A stretch of 13,109 bases of DNA from Gammaproteobacteria bacterium (GCA_003231795.1 QIJI01000339.1:1-13109); one strand, 5' to 3'; positions 1 through 7,599 are shown, counted from the first letter of the stretch. Made by a program: numbers and translations. The notes: generated by a model not told the origin, from the sequence alone.

Positions 1-957
1 TTTTATGCGCTCGCAAAGATTAATGACCCCGAGTTATTGTACGAGGCATTTCAGCAGCAAATCGCACCTGGCCATGCCGACAAAATTGACGTTGAAGTTT
101 TCGAACACAGCGAAGATCGCTGGAATCGATTAACCCGCGCCGGCGGACTCGATCAGAATATCCATGAACCGACACTGGCCACGCTGAAAAAAGAGTTCGG
201 CGTCGACACCAGTAGTAGCTGGTACTACGATGCCAGTATTGGGGGCTGGTTTTGCAGTTATAAACCACTCTCTAGCAAACAATTTGTGCTGCTGGTCAAA
301 TCCAGCGATCCAGACAAGCTGATCGAAGAAGACTATCTGCAGTTTCTGTTTCACTTTTACTGTCACCAACTGCAGATGCTACAGGGAACATACCGCGACG
401 CGCTAACCGGTCTCTACAATCGCCGCGCGTTCAACGAAAAGTTTATCGCCCTGCTCGACCGATCCAGCCATCTCAAACGGCGCGCAATCAACTTCGTACC
501 TACGGTGTTTGTGATGCTCGACATCGATCATTTCAAGTTAATCAACGACAAACTGGGGCATTTGTTAGGCGACGAAGTACTGTTGCTACTGGCGCAGTTG
601 ATGACCGACTCTTTTCGCGAAAATGACTTGCTGTTCCGATACGGTGGTGAAGAGTTTGCAATGATATTGATGGATATTACACCCGAGCAGGCACAAACAT
701 CACTCGATCGTTTCCGCGAAAAAATCGCCAAACACGATTTCCCGGATGTTAAACAGGTCACGGTCAGCATCGGTTACAGTAATTTCAACAAGTCCCTGTC
801 AATGGATGAATTGATCGGCGAGGCAGATAATGCGCTTTACTATTGCAAGACCACTACCCGAAACACGGTGCATCGCTATCAGAATTTGATTGAAAAAGGC
901 TTGATCCCGCAGGTCAGATCTCCGAAATCCCCGAGCATCGAAACCACCTCAAACTAG
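1..957 (+). CDS. GGDEF-domain diguanylate cyclase, 5' end cut by window
   Basis: The protein is predicted to condense two GTP into cyclic di-GMP. The reading frame is open back to base 1 (it begins FYALAKINDPELLYEAFQ), so the true start lies upstream and the TTG at 37 is probably internal. The C-terminal GGDEF domain begins at DALTGLYNRRAF (about 397-435). It carries the metal-binding LDIDHFKLIND stretch (about 517-550), and the active-site loop is RYGGEEF with GGEEF at 643-657. An RxxD inhibitory site (REND, 616-627) lies exactly five residues before GGEEF, which in this family implies product feedback inhibition. The roughly 130 visible residues before the domain contain no membrane segment and no sensor fold I recognise. 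The gene ends convergently 20 bp from metX. An active cyclase is likely from the intact motifs; the input signal is unknown. Confidence 0.93.
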   Translation, partial: FYALAKINDPELLYEAFQQQIAPGHADKIDVEVFEHSEDRWNRLTRAGGLDQNIHEPTLATLKKEFGVDTSSSWYYDASIGGWFCSYKPLSSKQFVLLVKSSDPDKLIEEDYLQFLFHFYCHQLQMLQGTYRDALTGLYNRRAFNEKFIALLDRSSHLKRRAINFVPTVFVMLDIDHFKLINDKLGHLLGDEVLLLLAQLMTDSFRENDLLFRYGGEEFAMILMDITPEQAQTSLDRFREKIAKHDFPDVKQVTVSIGYSNFNKSLSMDELIGEADNALYYCKTTTRNTVHRYQNLIEKGLIPQVRSPKSPSIETTSN

Positions 958-958
958 C

Positions 959-974
959 GTTGTGCCGGCGCAAC
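959..974. terminator. short hairpin between convergent genes
   Basis: GTTGTG and CGCAAC form a six-pair stem (one G-T pair) around a CCGG loop, in the 20-bp gap between the diguanylate cyclase and metX stop codons. It could end transcription from either side, but neither strand has a T-run after the stem. It is therefore at best a weak or factor-assisted terminator. Confidence 0.3.
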
Positions 975-977
975 AAT

Positions 978-2123
978 CTAATCCAAACTCTCGTCGAGGA
1001 ATTTTTTGACTACGGGGGTAAAGTGAGTGTCATCAATCAAAAACGCGTCGTGACCATTGACCGAGTCAATTTCTACGTATTCGACATCGGTTCCAGTATC
1101 ACGCATGACTTTGGCAACCTCTCTTTGCTGGCGCAGGGGAAACAGGATATCGGTGGTCACTCCGACCACCAAAGCCCGGGTAACATCAAGTTTCGACATA
1201 CCCGTGGCAATCGAATCGCCATGCTCGGATATATCGAACCAGTCCATCGCCCGCGACAGATAAAGATAGCTGTTGGGATCAAAACTGGTAACAAATTTCT
1301 GGGCGTTGTATTCGAGGTAGTTTTCGATTTCAAATTCGTGCGAAAACCGTTGGTCAGAGCGCTTTTCGGGTGATATGCGGCTACGATCAAATTTCGAGTT
1401 CCATTCGTCAGCGGCTCGGTACGAAACCAATCCGAGTTTACGCGCCAGCGACATTCCGATTAGAGGTCGATTGTCATCACCATACTGCCCCCGTTTCCAA
1501 TTGGGATCACTTCGAATTATTTCGCGCTGCAGTGATCGCAGCGCAATAGTCAGTGGTAACGCCTGAGTCGCCGCTGAAATTGACACCAGGTAATCAATTT
1601 CTCCGGGGTACTGCAGCGCATAGGCGATCGACGCCATGCCACCCATTGATGAACCCACCGCTGCATGCAGATGTTCTACACCCAGTTCGCGCATCAGGTA
1701 ATAGCCAGCACTGGCAATGTCTTCTACTGTGACATCGGGAAAATCGCCACCGTATTTCTGTCCGGTTTCTGGGTTGATCGAACTCGGACCGGTGCTACCG
1801 TAACAACCACCGAGCGAGTTGGCGCAGACCACAAAAAAACGATCGGTGTCGATCGCCTTGCCGGGTCCTATCATATATTCCCACCAACCAGGTGAGGTAT
1901 CCTGGGCGGAAGAGGCGGCATGGGCGCTCGGAGACAAACCGCAGAAGATCATGATTGCGTTATCTGCCGCGTCGGACAATTCACCCCAACATTCGTAGGC
2001 GAGGGTCAGTTCGGGCAGCGATTCGCCACGCCACATTTTAAAACCGGAATCATCAAGGTTATCGAGGGTCAGGTGTTGCGTAGCCCTGGTGGTGTAACTA
2101 TAGGCGTTTTCTTCGTCAGCCAT
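978..2123 (-). CDS. metX: MetX-family homoserine/serine O-acyltransferase
   Basis: This is an alpha/beta-hydrolase-fold acyltransferase of 381 residues, the usual MetX length. The family moves acetyl or succinyl from CoA to the hydroxyl of homoserine (methionine synthesis), or in one branch of serine. The nucleophile elbow is GSSMGG with catalytic Ser159. The remaining triad residues are Asp325 (GVTTDILFP) and His358 (NGHDAF). The family signature GGCYGSTGPSSINP lies at 105-118. The segment at 62-69 reads GLSPSAHA, where typical homoserine acetyltransferases have a L-T/S-G-D-S/A-H type sequence, so substrate and acyl donor should not be assumed. The ATG start lies 23 bp after the nadA stop, which suggests co-transcription. 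Family assignment is secure; exact activity is not. Confidence 0.88.
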   Translation of the reverse strand: MADEENAYSYTTRATQHLTLDNLDDSGFKMWRGESLPELTLAYECWGELSDAADNAIMIFCGLSPSAHAASSAQDTSPGWWEYMIGPGKAIDTDRFFVVCANSLGGCYGSTGPSSINPETGQKYGGDFPDVTVEDIASAGYYLMRELGVEHLHAAVGSSMGGMASIAYALQYPGEIDYLVSISAATQALPLTIALRSLQREIIRSDPNWKRGQYGDDNRPLIGMSLARKLGLVSYRAADEWNSKFDRSRISPEKRSDQRFSHEFEIENYLEYNAQKFVTSFDPNSYLYLSRAMDWFDISEHGDSIATGMSKLDVTRALVVGVTTDILFPLRQQREVAKVMRDTGTDVEYVEIDSVNGHDAFLIDDTHFTPVVKKFLDESLD

Positions 2124-2146
2124 GGTTCGACCCCGAAATAGCAGGG

Positions 2147-3241
2147 TTAAATTTCCAGCATGCGTTGCAGCGCAATCCGCGCGTTATTGGCCACCTCTTC
2201 CGCTACGCTGATCTGATTGACGACATTACCTTCAACCAGGTTTTCGAGCACCCAGGCCAGGTGTTGCGGATCGATACGGAACATGGTCGAACACATGCAC
2301 AGCATGGGTGACATGAACTGCACGGTTTTATTTTCACTCGCGAGAGTCTGATGCAATCGATTAACAAGATTGAGTTCGGTGCCTACCAACCATTGACTAC
2401 CCGGCTCGGCGTCGCTAATCGTTTTAATAATATATTCGGTGGAACCAACGTAGTCTGACATCTGGCAAACTTCAAAACTGGCTTCCGGATGGGATATGAC
2501 CTTTCCATTGGGCACTTCGCGCCGAAAGTTTTCGATCTGCTCCGGTTTGAACATCTGGTGTACCGAGCAAAAACCTTTCCATAGAATCATTTTGGCGCCA
2601 CGAATCTGCGCAGCGCTGAGTCCGCCCATTGGCATATCGTAATCCCACACCACCATATCTTCGAGTGGAATACCCATTTTGTAACCGGTATTACGGCCCA
2701 GGTGCTGATCGGGGAAAAACAAAACCTTTTCACGGCGCGCAAATGACCAGTCGAGAATATTCTGTGCATTAGTCGAAGTGCAGACAATTCCGCCGTGGTC
2801 ACCACAGAAAGACTTCAGATTGGCGGCGGAGTTGATGTAGGTAACCGGGGTAATTTCGGCATCGGCATCGAGCACCGAGTTGAGTTCCCGCCAGGCGCGT
2901 CCGACCTGGTCCAGATCGGCCATGTCGGCCATCGCACAGCCTGCCGACAAATCGGGCAGGATCGACACCTGGTCGGGACGCGAAATTATATCGGCAACTT
3001 CCGCCATGAAGTGAACACCACAGAAAACAATATATTCAGCGTTCGAAGCGGCTGCCTGGCGTGACAGTTTCAGCGAATCTCCTGAATAATCGGCATGTCG
3101 GAAAATTTCGTCACGCTGGTAATGATGCCCGAGAATAATCAGACGTTCGCCAAGTGTCTGCTTGGCTTTGACGATACGCTTTGCGCAATCTTCATCATTT
3201 AAAGATGCGTAGGGCTGAAGATCGATTGCGGTGGCTGCCAT
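2147..3241 (-). CDS. nadA: quinolinate synthase NadA
   Basis: NadA condenses iminoaspartate with dihydroxyacetone phosphate to give quinolinate, the first pyridine intermediate of de novo NAD synthesis. It depends on an oxygen-sensitive [4Fe-4S] cluster. At 364 residues this is the longer form of the family. The likely cluster ligands are Cys102 (DLSAGCAMAD), Cys225 (KGFCSVH) and Cys317 in the CMCSTM motif (Cys315 is the other cysteine). Substrate-binding stretches include GHHYQRDEI (38-46), FCGVHFMAE (73-81), TYINSAA (134-140) and SHPEAS (250-255). The iminoaspartate-producing partner NadB is not in the window. The gene lies 62 bp after aspS and 23 bp before metX on the same strand. The ribosome-binding site before the ATG is weak. 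Confidence 0.97.
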   Translation of the reverse strand: MAATAIDLQPYASLNDEDCAKRIVKAKQTLGERLIILGHHYQRDEIFRHADYSGDSLKLSRQAAASNAEYIVFCGVHFMAEVADIISRPDQVSILPDLSAGCAMADMADLDQVGRAWRELNSVLDADAEITPVTYINSAANLKSFCGDHGGIVCTSTNAQNILDWSFARREKVLFFPDQHLGRNTGYKMGIPLEDMVVWDYDMPMGGLSAAQIRGAKMILWKGFCSVHQMFKPEQIENFRREVPNGKVISHPEASFEVCQMSDYVGSTEYIIKTISDAEPGSQWLVGTELNLVNRLHQTLASENKTVQFMSPMLCMCSTMFRIDPQHLAWVLENLVEGNVVNQISVAEEVANNARIALQRMLEI

Positions 3242-3303
3242 GGCTGGATCTATTTGTCAGACGAATCGAAATTCTACCACCAGTCGATTCCACTGCCAAT
3301 CGA

Positions 3304-5082
3304 TCAAGTGTCAATCTGTGGTTTGCGTAAGCGGATCGAAAGTTCCTTCAACTGGCGTTCGCTGACTGCCGCCGGAGCCTGGGTTAACAGGCAGGAGGCA
3401 GTTTGCGTCTTGGGAAAGGCCATCACGTCGCGAATCGAGTTTGCTCCTGCCATCAACATCACCAGCCGGTCGAGACCGAAGGCAATTCCACCATGCGGAG
3501 GGCAACCGTATTTGAGTGCGGTCAGGAGAAAACCGAATTTTTCCTGCGCTTCCTCGTCATCGATACCGAGAATACGAAATACGCTTTGTTGCATCTGCAA
3601 GCGATGGATACGAATCGAGCCGCCACCGAGCTCGGTACCGTTCAATACCATGTCATAGGCGCGTGACAGGGTTCCGCCCGGGTCAGCTTCAAGTTCCGCC
3701 GAGTTCTCGGTGGCCGGTGCGGTAAAAGGGTGGTGCAAAGCATTCCATCGATTTTCACGCGCATCATGTTCGAACATCGGGAAATCGACGACCCAAAGAA
3801 ATCGCCAGCCTGCAGCCACCATGTCTCTATCCTGGGCAACCTTGATGCGCAACGCACCCAACGACTCATTCACAACATTCGCTTTGTCAGCGCCGAAAAA
3901 TATCAAATCACCGGACTGTGCCGCCGTGCGTTGCAGGATCGCATCAATCGCTTCATCCGGCAAAAATTTGAGTATCGGTGATTGCAGACCATCGCGACCC
4001 TGCTCGACATCATTACATTTGATATAAGCCAGTCCGCGTGCACCATAACGGCCCACAAAATCGGTATATCCATCAATTTCCTTGCGCGTTAGCGAGTTCC
4101 CACCGGGTACGCACAGCGCCGCAACCCGTCCCTCCGGATCTTTGGCTGGACCCGAAAAGACCTTGAACTCGACATCTTCGAGCAGATCCGAAATAGTTGT
4201 AAGCTCCATCGAAATACGCAGGTCGGGTTTGTCCGAACCGTAACGCTCAATCGCATCGGCATAGCTAATCTGCGGGAAAACTGCATCGACATCGGCTCCA
4301 ATCAGCTCGGCAAACAGGCTGCGAACCATCGACTCCATCATTGCCATAATGGCGGTTTCATCCATGAAAGAAGTTTCGATATCGAGCTGGGTAAATTCGG
4401 GCTGCCGGTCGGCGCGTAAATCCTCGTCGCGAAAACATCTCACGATCTGATAGTAACGATCCATTCCTGACATCATCAGCAACTGTTTAAACAGCTGTGG
4501 CGATTGTGGTAACGCGAAGAAAGTACCCGCGTGGGTGCGACTCGGCACCAGGTAATCACGCGCCCCTTCCGGAGTTGCTTTCGTCAACATGGGCGTTTCA
4601 ATGTCTAGAAATTCGTTTTGCTCGAGCCAACTACGCAAAAAATGGGTCACCCTGGCACGCAACTGCAAGCGGTATTGCATTTGCGGACGACGTAAATCGA
4701 TATAGCGATACGTCAGGCGATTGTCGTCGTGCACCTCTTCTTCATCGAGTTGAAACGGGGGTGTTTCCGAAGCATTCAGAATTTCGAGACTTTGCGCCAG
4801 CAACTCGACTTCACCGGTTGCCATATCAGAATTTTCAGTACCTTCGGGGCGAGTACGCAGCTTGCCATTCACCTGCAGCACAAATTCATTGCGCAGAGTT
4901 TCGGCACGCGCAAACATTTCTGCGTCGTCAGGATCAAATACAATCTGTAGCATTCCTTTTTTGTCACGCAGATCGACGAAGATAACACCGCCGTGATCAC
5001 GTCTGCGATTTACCCAGCCGCAGACACTAATCTGTTGGTCGAGGTGTTGGCGATTGAGTTCGCCACAATAATGCGTGCGCAT
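3304..5082 (-). CDS. aspS: aspartyl-tRNA synthetase, predicted non-discriminating (Asp/Asn)
   Basis: This class II synthetase attaches aspartate to tRNA. At 592 residues it has the bacterial architecture: an N-terminal OB-fold anticodon domain (about 1-110), then the catalytic core with the bacterial insertion. Motif 1 is around FLDIETPMLTKATPEGARDY. Motif 2 is FRDEDLRADRQPEF from about residue 217. Motif 3 is the GLDRLVMLMAG stretch at about 534-544. In the anticodon domain it has His30 (RRRDHGG) and Gly81 (RPEG), matching Pseudomonas aeruginosa His31/Gly82 rather than the Leu and Lys of E. coli. Those residues are associated with relaxed specificity that also charges tRNA-Asn, to be corrected by the GatCAB amidotransferase. 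fmdB lies 59 bp upstream and nadA 62 bp downstream, consistent with an operon. No strong Shine-Dalgarno sequence precedes the ATG. Confidence 0.97.
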   Translation of the reverse strand: MRTHYCGELNRQHLDQQISVCGWVNRRRDHGGVIFVDLRDKKGMLQIVFDPDDAEMFARAETLRNEFVLQVNGKLRTRPEGTENSDMATGEVELLAQSLEILNASETPPFQLDEEEVHDDNRLTYRYIDLRRPQMQYRLQLRARVTHFLRSWLEQNEFLDIETPMLTKATPEGARDYLVPSRTHAGTFFALPQSPQLFKQLLMMSGMDRYYQIVRCFRDEDLRADRQPEFTQLDIETSFMDETAIMAMMESMVRSLFAELIGADVDAVFPQISYADAIERYGSDKPDLRISMELTTISDLLEDVEFKVFSGPAKDPEGRVAALCVPGGNSLTRKEIDGYTDFVGRYGARGLAYIKCNDVEQGRDGLQSPILKFLPDEAIDAILQRTAAQSGDLIFFGADKANVVNESLGALRIKVAQDRDMVAAGWRFLWVVDFPMFEHDARENRWNALHHPFTAPATENSAELEADPGGTLSRAYDMVLNGTELGGGSIRIHRLQMQQSVFRILGIDDEEAQEKFGFLLTALKYGCPPHGGIAFGLDRLVMLMAGANSIRDVMAFPKTQTASCLLTQAPAAVSERQLKELSIRLRKPQIDT

Positions 5083-5141
5083 AGAGACTGGTCCGGAGAT
5101 TAGAGTTTGGAAAAATAATTAGCGGCAGCGCCACAAGGCTA

Positions 5142-5450
5142 TCAGGCTGTCGCCTCTTTTTTTGCGCCATTGTCGGCAGTAGTCGTCTTTGTCGAGGTAC
5201 TGGTCGACGGTTTGTCGCCCGTATTCGATTTGTCGCCCGTATCCGGTTTAGTCAGGTTTTTCTGCTTGTCAGACTTGAAGTCTGTTTCGTACCAGCCGGA
5301 GCCACTGAGTCGAAACCGGGGCGCTGAAATCTTTTTGTGCAATGCCGGCTTGTTACAGGCAGGGCAATCACTAAGCGGCGCATCGCTCATTTTCTGCAAT
5401 GCATCAAACTGATGATCGCAGGCGTTACACTGGTATTCGTAAATCGGCAT
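5142..5450 (-). CDS. FmdB-family zinc ribbon protein
   Basis: This small protein of 102 residues starts with the family signature MPIYEYQCNACDHQFD. Two CxxC pairs, Cys8/Cys11 and Cys29/Cys32, form a predicted zinc ribbon. It is followed by a conserved SGWYETDFK stretch and a low-complexity, probably disordered tail rich in Thr, Lys, Asp and Ser. I chose the ATG at 5450 because the family always begins there and a GGAG ribosome-binding site lies six bases before it. The frame extends further upstream (to 5543), but that translation resembles nothing. Members of this family often sit just before aspS, as here (59 bp). The molecular role is not established; regulation or nucleic-acid binding has been proposed from the zinc ribbon. 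Confidence 0.9.
   Translation of the reverse strand: MPIYEYQCNACDHQFDALQKMSDAPLSDCPACNKPALHKKISAPRFRLSGSGWYETDFKSDKQKNLTKPDTGDKSNTGDKPSTSTSTKTTTADNGAKKEATA
5211..5246. repeat. two tandem 18-bp units inside the fmdB tail
   Basis: The 14-base string TTTGTCGCCCGTAT occurs at 5211-5224 and again at 5229-5242, an 18-bp period. It encodes a repeated (N/D)TGDK peptide in the disordered C-terminal tail. It looks like a small in-frame duplication and keeps the frame intact. Confidence 0.75.
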
Positions 5451-5514
5451 TTTAAACTCCGCAAAAGAACCCCGGGGTGCTACGGGGATATGGCTCAAAC
5501 AAAAAAGGCACGGG

Positions 5515-5543
5515 ATTTTATAATAGTCTCGAGCAATTTCCAA
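5515..5543 (-). promoter_or_regulatory. sigma70-like promoter for fmdB-aspS-nadA-metX
   Basis: On the minus strand a -35 box TTGGAA (5538-5543, 4 of 6) is separated by 17 bp from a -10 box TAAAAT (5515-5520, 5 of 6), in an AT-rich ATTATAAAAT context. Transcription would start near 5508, leaving a leader of about 58 nt before the fmdB ATG. A GC-rich 10-bp palindrome, ACCCCGGGGT at 5469-5478, lies in that leader. The promoter lies in the 155-bp gap after the tfpX-like gene, so it could drive the downstream housekeeping genes on its own. Confidence 0.5.
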
Positions 5544-5605
5544 CCGGTGCGCGGGCCTGGAATTACGATATATCCTGTTAGGGCCTGTTCACACTAGTTG
5601 AAACG

Positions 5606-6364
5606 TCACTGTTTGGAACCAAAATAGGTCTGATACTTCCCTTCCTGGTCAAATACCAGCCAAACTCGCCCATAGCGACCACTAAAAGGCGCCACCAGCA
5701 CTGTATCAGCCGATTTCTGGTTCTGCTTCAACCAGTCATCGAATAAATCCCGTTCATCACGCTCATCCATGCGTGTCAGGTATTGAGCCTGACGCGACTG
5801 CAGACCTGACTTGAATTCCGATTTAGGCTTATACAGTTGCATTTGTGCATGTTCGAGCACTTTGTCTTCAATTTTGATGCGGTGAACCTCGGCAAGCACA
5901 TCCGCATCAAGCGGTAAATCGGAGTATATTATCGGTGGCTTTTCATCGCTGTAGTCTGCCAGCAGACTCGGCGAGGGCAGATTTTCGCCGAAATTTTCTT
6001 CTATCACGGGCATCACAAATTCATCGATTAAAACGATTGCGACCGGGCGTTGATAGTAGGTCATGTAAACGCCATAAAACAGCGCGCCGAACTGAATCAT
6101 CGCAATGATTATCAGATCAAACAGGATGGCTCGGCGGCTCTTGCTCAAATCGAAAATCAAGAAGGTAATCAAAGGTCCGAGCACAAGATCAACCGCCCCG
6201 ATCAGGCGTAGCCCTTGCCAGCCACCATCGACCGAGAGATAGGGTTCAGGATACCAGTTGAACACAATCTGGTACGACAGATATATAAACACCAGAATAC
6301 TCAGGCTAAGATGAACACCCGTGGCTTTTAATTTAGTTATTAGCAAAGCTTTGGTAAATTTCAT
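5606..6364 (-). CDS. TfpX/TfpZ-family type IV pilin accessory protein
   Basis: This is an inner-membrane protein of 252 residues. Three predicted membrane helices lie in the first 105 residues (roughly 15-36, 50-70 and 79-101), followed by a soluble C-terminal domain of about 150 residues ending in GRVWLVFDQEGKYQTYFG. The NWYPEPYLSVDGGWQGLRLI loop after helix 1 and the DLVLGPLITFLIFD helix are typical of the TfpX/TfpZ family. In Pseudomonas these proteins assist assembly or export of particular type IV pilins and usually lie next to the pilin gene. No pilin or pilus gene is visible here. The ATG at 6364 is preferred; a TTG nine bases upstream is possible. A helper for a pilin encoded elsewhere is the likely role, by family resemblance only. 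Confidence 0.8.
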   Translation of the reverse strand: MKFTKALLITKLKATGVHLSLSILVFIYLSYQIVFNWYPEPYLSVDGGWQGLRLIGAVDLVLGPLITFLIFDLSKSRRAILFDLIIIAMIQFGALFYGVYMTYYQRPVAIVLIDEFVMPVIEENFGENLPSPSLLADYSDEKPPIIYSDLPLDADVLAEVHRIKIEDKVLEHAQMQLYKPKSEFKSGLQSRQAQYLTRMDERDERDLFDDWLKQNQKSADTVLVAPFSGRYGRVWLVFDQEGKYQTYFGSKQ

Positions 6365-6401
6365 CGTATGCAACCGCTATTGCTAAGTTTCACAACGCAG
6401 A

Positions 6402-6446
6402 AATTGATCATCTTGGACACAATACGTACATTCATGAATTGATCAT
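6402..6446. promoter_or_regulatory. direct repeats in the divergent intergenic region
   Basis: The 10-base string AATTGATCAT occurs at 6402-6411 and 6437-6446, 35 bp apart start to start. Each contains the palindrome TGATCA. The second overlaps another palindrome, TTCATGAA (6431-6438). They lie in the 122-bp gap between the divergently read tfpX-like and spermidine-synthase-like genes, where promoters for both are expected. They could be paired sites for one regulator; the AT-rich context makes chance a real alternative. Confidence 0.3.
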
Positions 6447-6486
6447 AGGCTCCCTGGCATAGTTACTTATTTTATCAGCAAATAAT

Positions 6487-7266
6487 ATGGATCGGATTTT
6501 GAAAAACATCAAGATTGAAACTGCCTATAATAAAATCAGCATTAAACAATGTGCGGGGAAACTTGAATTTCGCAGCCCGGACGATGCGCTACAAAGCGTC
6601 ATCGATCTGGAAACACCCCATCGTATCGCGCTGGTTAATCTCGAATATCTGATCGCTATCCTACTTTTTATTCCCGCTCCCGAACGAATTTTGATGCTCG
6701 GTACCGCTGCCGGATCGCTACTCCATTTTCTGCGGCACCATTATCCGAAAAGTCACATTACTGCAGTCGATATCGATTCCGAACTGATCGAAAACCTGTT
6801 GCAAAAGAAGATCCTGCCCGAAGCCGGGCCGCAGTTGAACTATGTCTATGACGATGCGGCCCATTATATCCAGCACAGTCAGCAAAATTTCGACCTGATC
6901 CTGGTGGACATCTTCAACGGGGCGCAGTCTCCTCGCTGGCTAAGCGAAAAAAACAAAATTGGCGCACTTTATCATTTACTCGCCGAGCACGGAGCAATGG
7001 CTTTCAACTTGCTGATCGACAGCGATCACGAATTCACCCGCTTTTATCGCAATTTACGCCTGACCTGCCACAAACAAACCTTGTGCATGCCGGTCGAAGG
7101 TTTTGAAAATACGATCGCTTACGGATTTAGAGATCAGCTTCCACAACGCGAACTAGCCTGGTACATGGAACATACTCTCGAGATGTCGCACCGACACTCA
7201 ATCGATTACATGGCCATATTATCAGCTATTTACACCACCAACCCGAGCGGCGAAGCAGGTATCTAG
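6487..7266 (+). CDS. spermidine synthase-like protein (Rossmann methyltransferase fold)
   Basis: The protein has 259 residues and the fold shared by aminopropyltransferases and SAM methyltransferases. The nucleotide-binding loop is LGTAAGSLLHFL (71-82), the acidic strand end is AVDID (93-97), DDAAHYI is at 122-128 and the catalytic-face strand is DLILVDIFNG (136-145). True spermidine synthases have GGGDG in the first loop and a D-S/T-x-D-P motif in the last. Here the first has lost its acidic residue and the second keeps only its first Asp. Polyamine synthesis is therefore doubtful, and a SAM-dependent or other activity is as likely. The gene stands alone between divergent and convergent neighbours. 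No clear ribosome-binding site precedes the ATG. Confidence 0.8.
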   Translation: MDRILKNIKIETAYNKISIKQCAGKLEFRSPDDALQSVIDLETPHRIALVNLEYLIAILLFIPAPERILMLGTAAGSLLHFLRHHYPKSHITAVDIDSELIENLLQKKILPEAGPQLNYVYDDAAHYIQHSQQNFDLILVDIFNGAQSPRWLSEKNKIGALYHLLAEHGAMAFNLLIDSDHEFTRFYRNLRLTCHKQTLCMPVEGFENTIAYGFRDQLPQRELAWYMEHTLEMSHRHSIDYMAILSAIYTTNPSGEAGI

Positions 7267-7274
7267 AGAGCCCC

Positions 7275-7296
7275 AAGCCAGTCGCTACTGGTTTTT
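7275..7296 (+). terminator. rho-independent terminator after the spermidine synthase-like gene
   Basis: CCAGT (7278-7282), loop CGCT and ACTGG (7287-7291) form a stem followed by TTTTT (7292-7296), with AA before the stem to pair into the T-run. It starts nine bases after the plus-strand stop codon and overlaps the last codons of the convergent bolA gene. Placement and shape both fit an intrinsic terminator. Confidence 0.7.
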
Positions 7297-7599
7297 GCCA
7301 CCACCCCGGCATAGTGGCGAATCGGCTACAACGCCTGAGCGGACCTCCCACTCTGCGGGTGTCATGGTATGAAGGGCCAACGCATGAATCTGCTGTAGTT
7401 CAGCTTCCAGGGTTTTATTCACCGACCGATGACGTTTGATCAACACCTGATCAACAAATGAATCACTCACAATGGTGACTTTGAAATGGGACTCGGAGCC
7501 GGGGGCAACATTGTGCATATGGCTTTCATTTTCGACCTGTAAGAACTGGGTGTCAAACTGGCTGCTGAGCTTTGCTTCAATGGTGTTCTGAATCGTCAT
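7285..7599 (-). CDS. bolA: BolA family protein
   Basis: The 104-residue product has the full BolA core: LQVENESHMHNVAPGSESHFKV with the invariant histidines, VSDSFVDQVLIKRHRSVNKTL, and HALALHTMTPAEW near the end. BolA proteins bind monothiol glutaredoxins with a [2Fe-2S] cluster, and in E. coli BolA acts as a stress and stationary-phase transcription factor affecting cell shape and biofilm. A good AGGAAG ribosome-binding site lies about seven bases before the ATG. The start is 14 bp after the kinase stop codon, so the two are probably co-transcribed. No glutaredoxin gene is in the window. A short tail of about 20 residues (VRSGVVADSPLCRGGGKNQ) extends past the core and contains the only cysteine. 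Confidence 0.95.
   Translation of the reverse strand: MTIQNTIEAKLSSQFDTQFLQVENESHMHNVAPGSESHFKVTIVSDSFVDQVLIKRHRSVNKTLEAELQQIHALALHTMTPAEWEVRSGVVADSPLCRGGGKNQ

Noticed and set aside
960..1373. A 137-codon plus-strand frame right after the diguanylate cyclase
   Set aside because: It lies antisense in the 3' part of metX, whose triad residues and frame are intact.
4497..4985. A 162-codon plus-strand open frame
   Set aside because: It is antisense to aspS, has no family resemblance and no ribosome-binding site.
5451..5543. A 31-residue N-terminal extension of the FmdB-type protein
   Set aside because: The family begins at MPIYEY, GGAG lies just before that ATG, and the predicted promoter overlaps the extension.
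5575..5605. Imperfect palindrome GTTTCAACTAGTGTGAAC as a terminator of the tfpX-like gene
   Set aside because: Only about two thirds of the bases pair and no T-run follows on the minus strand.
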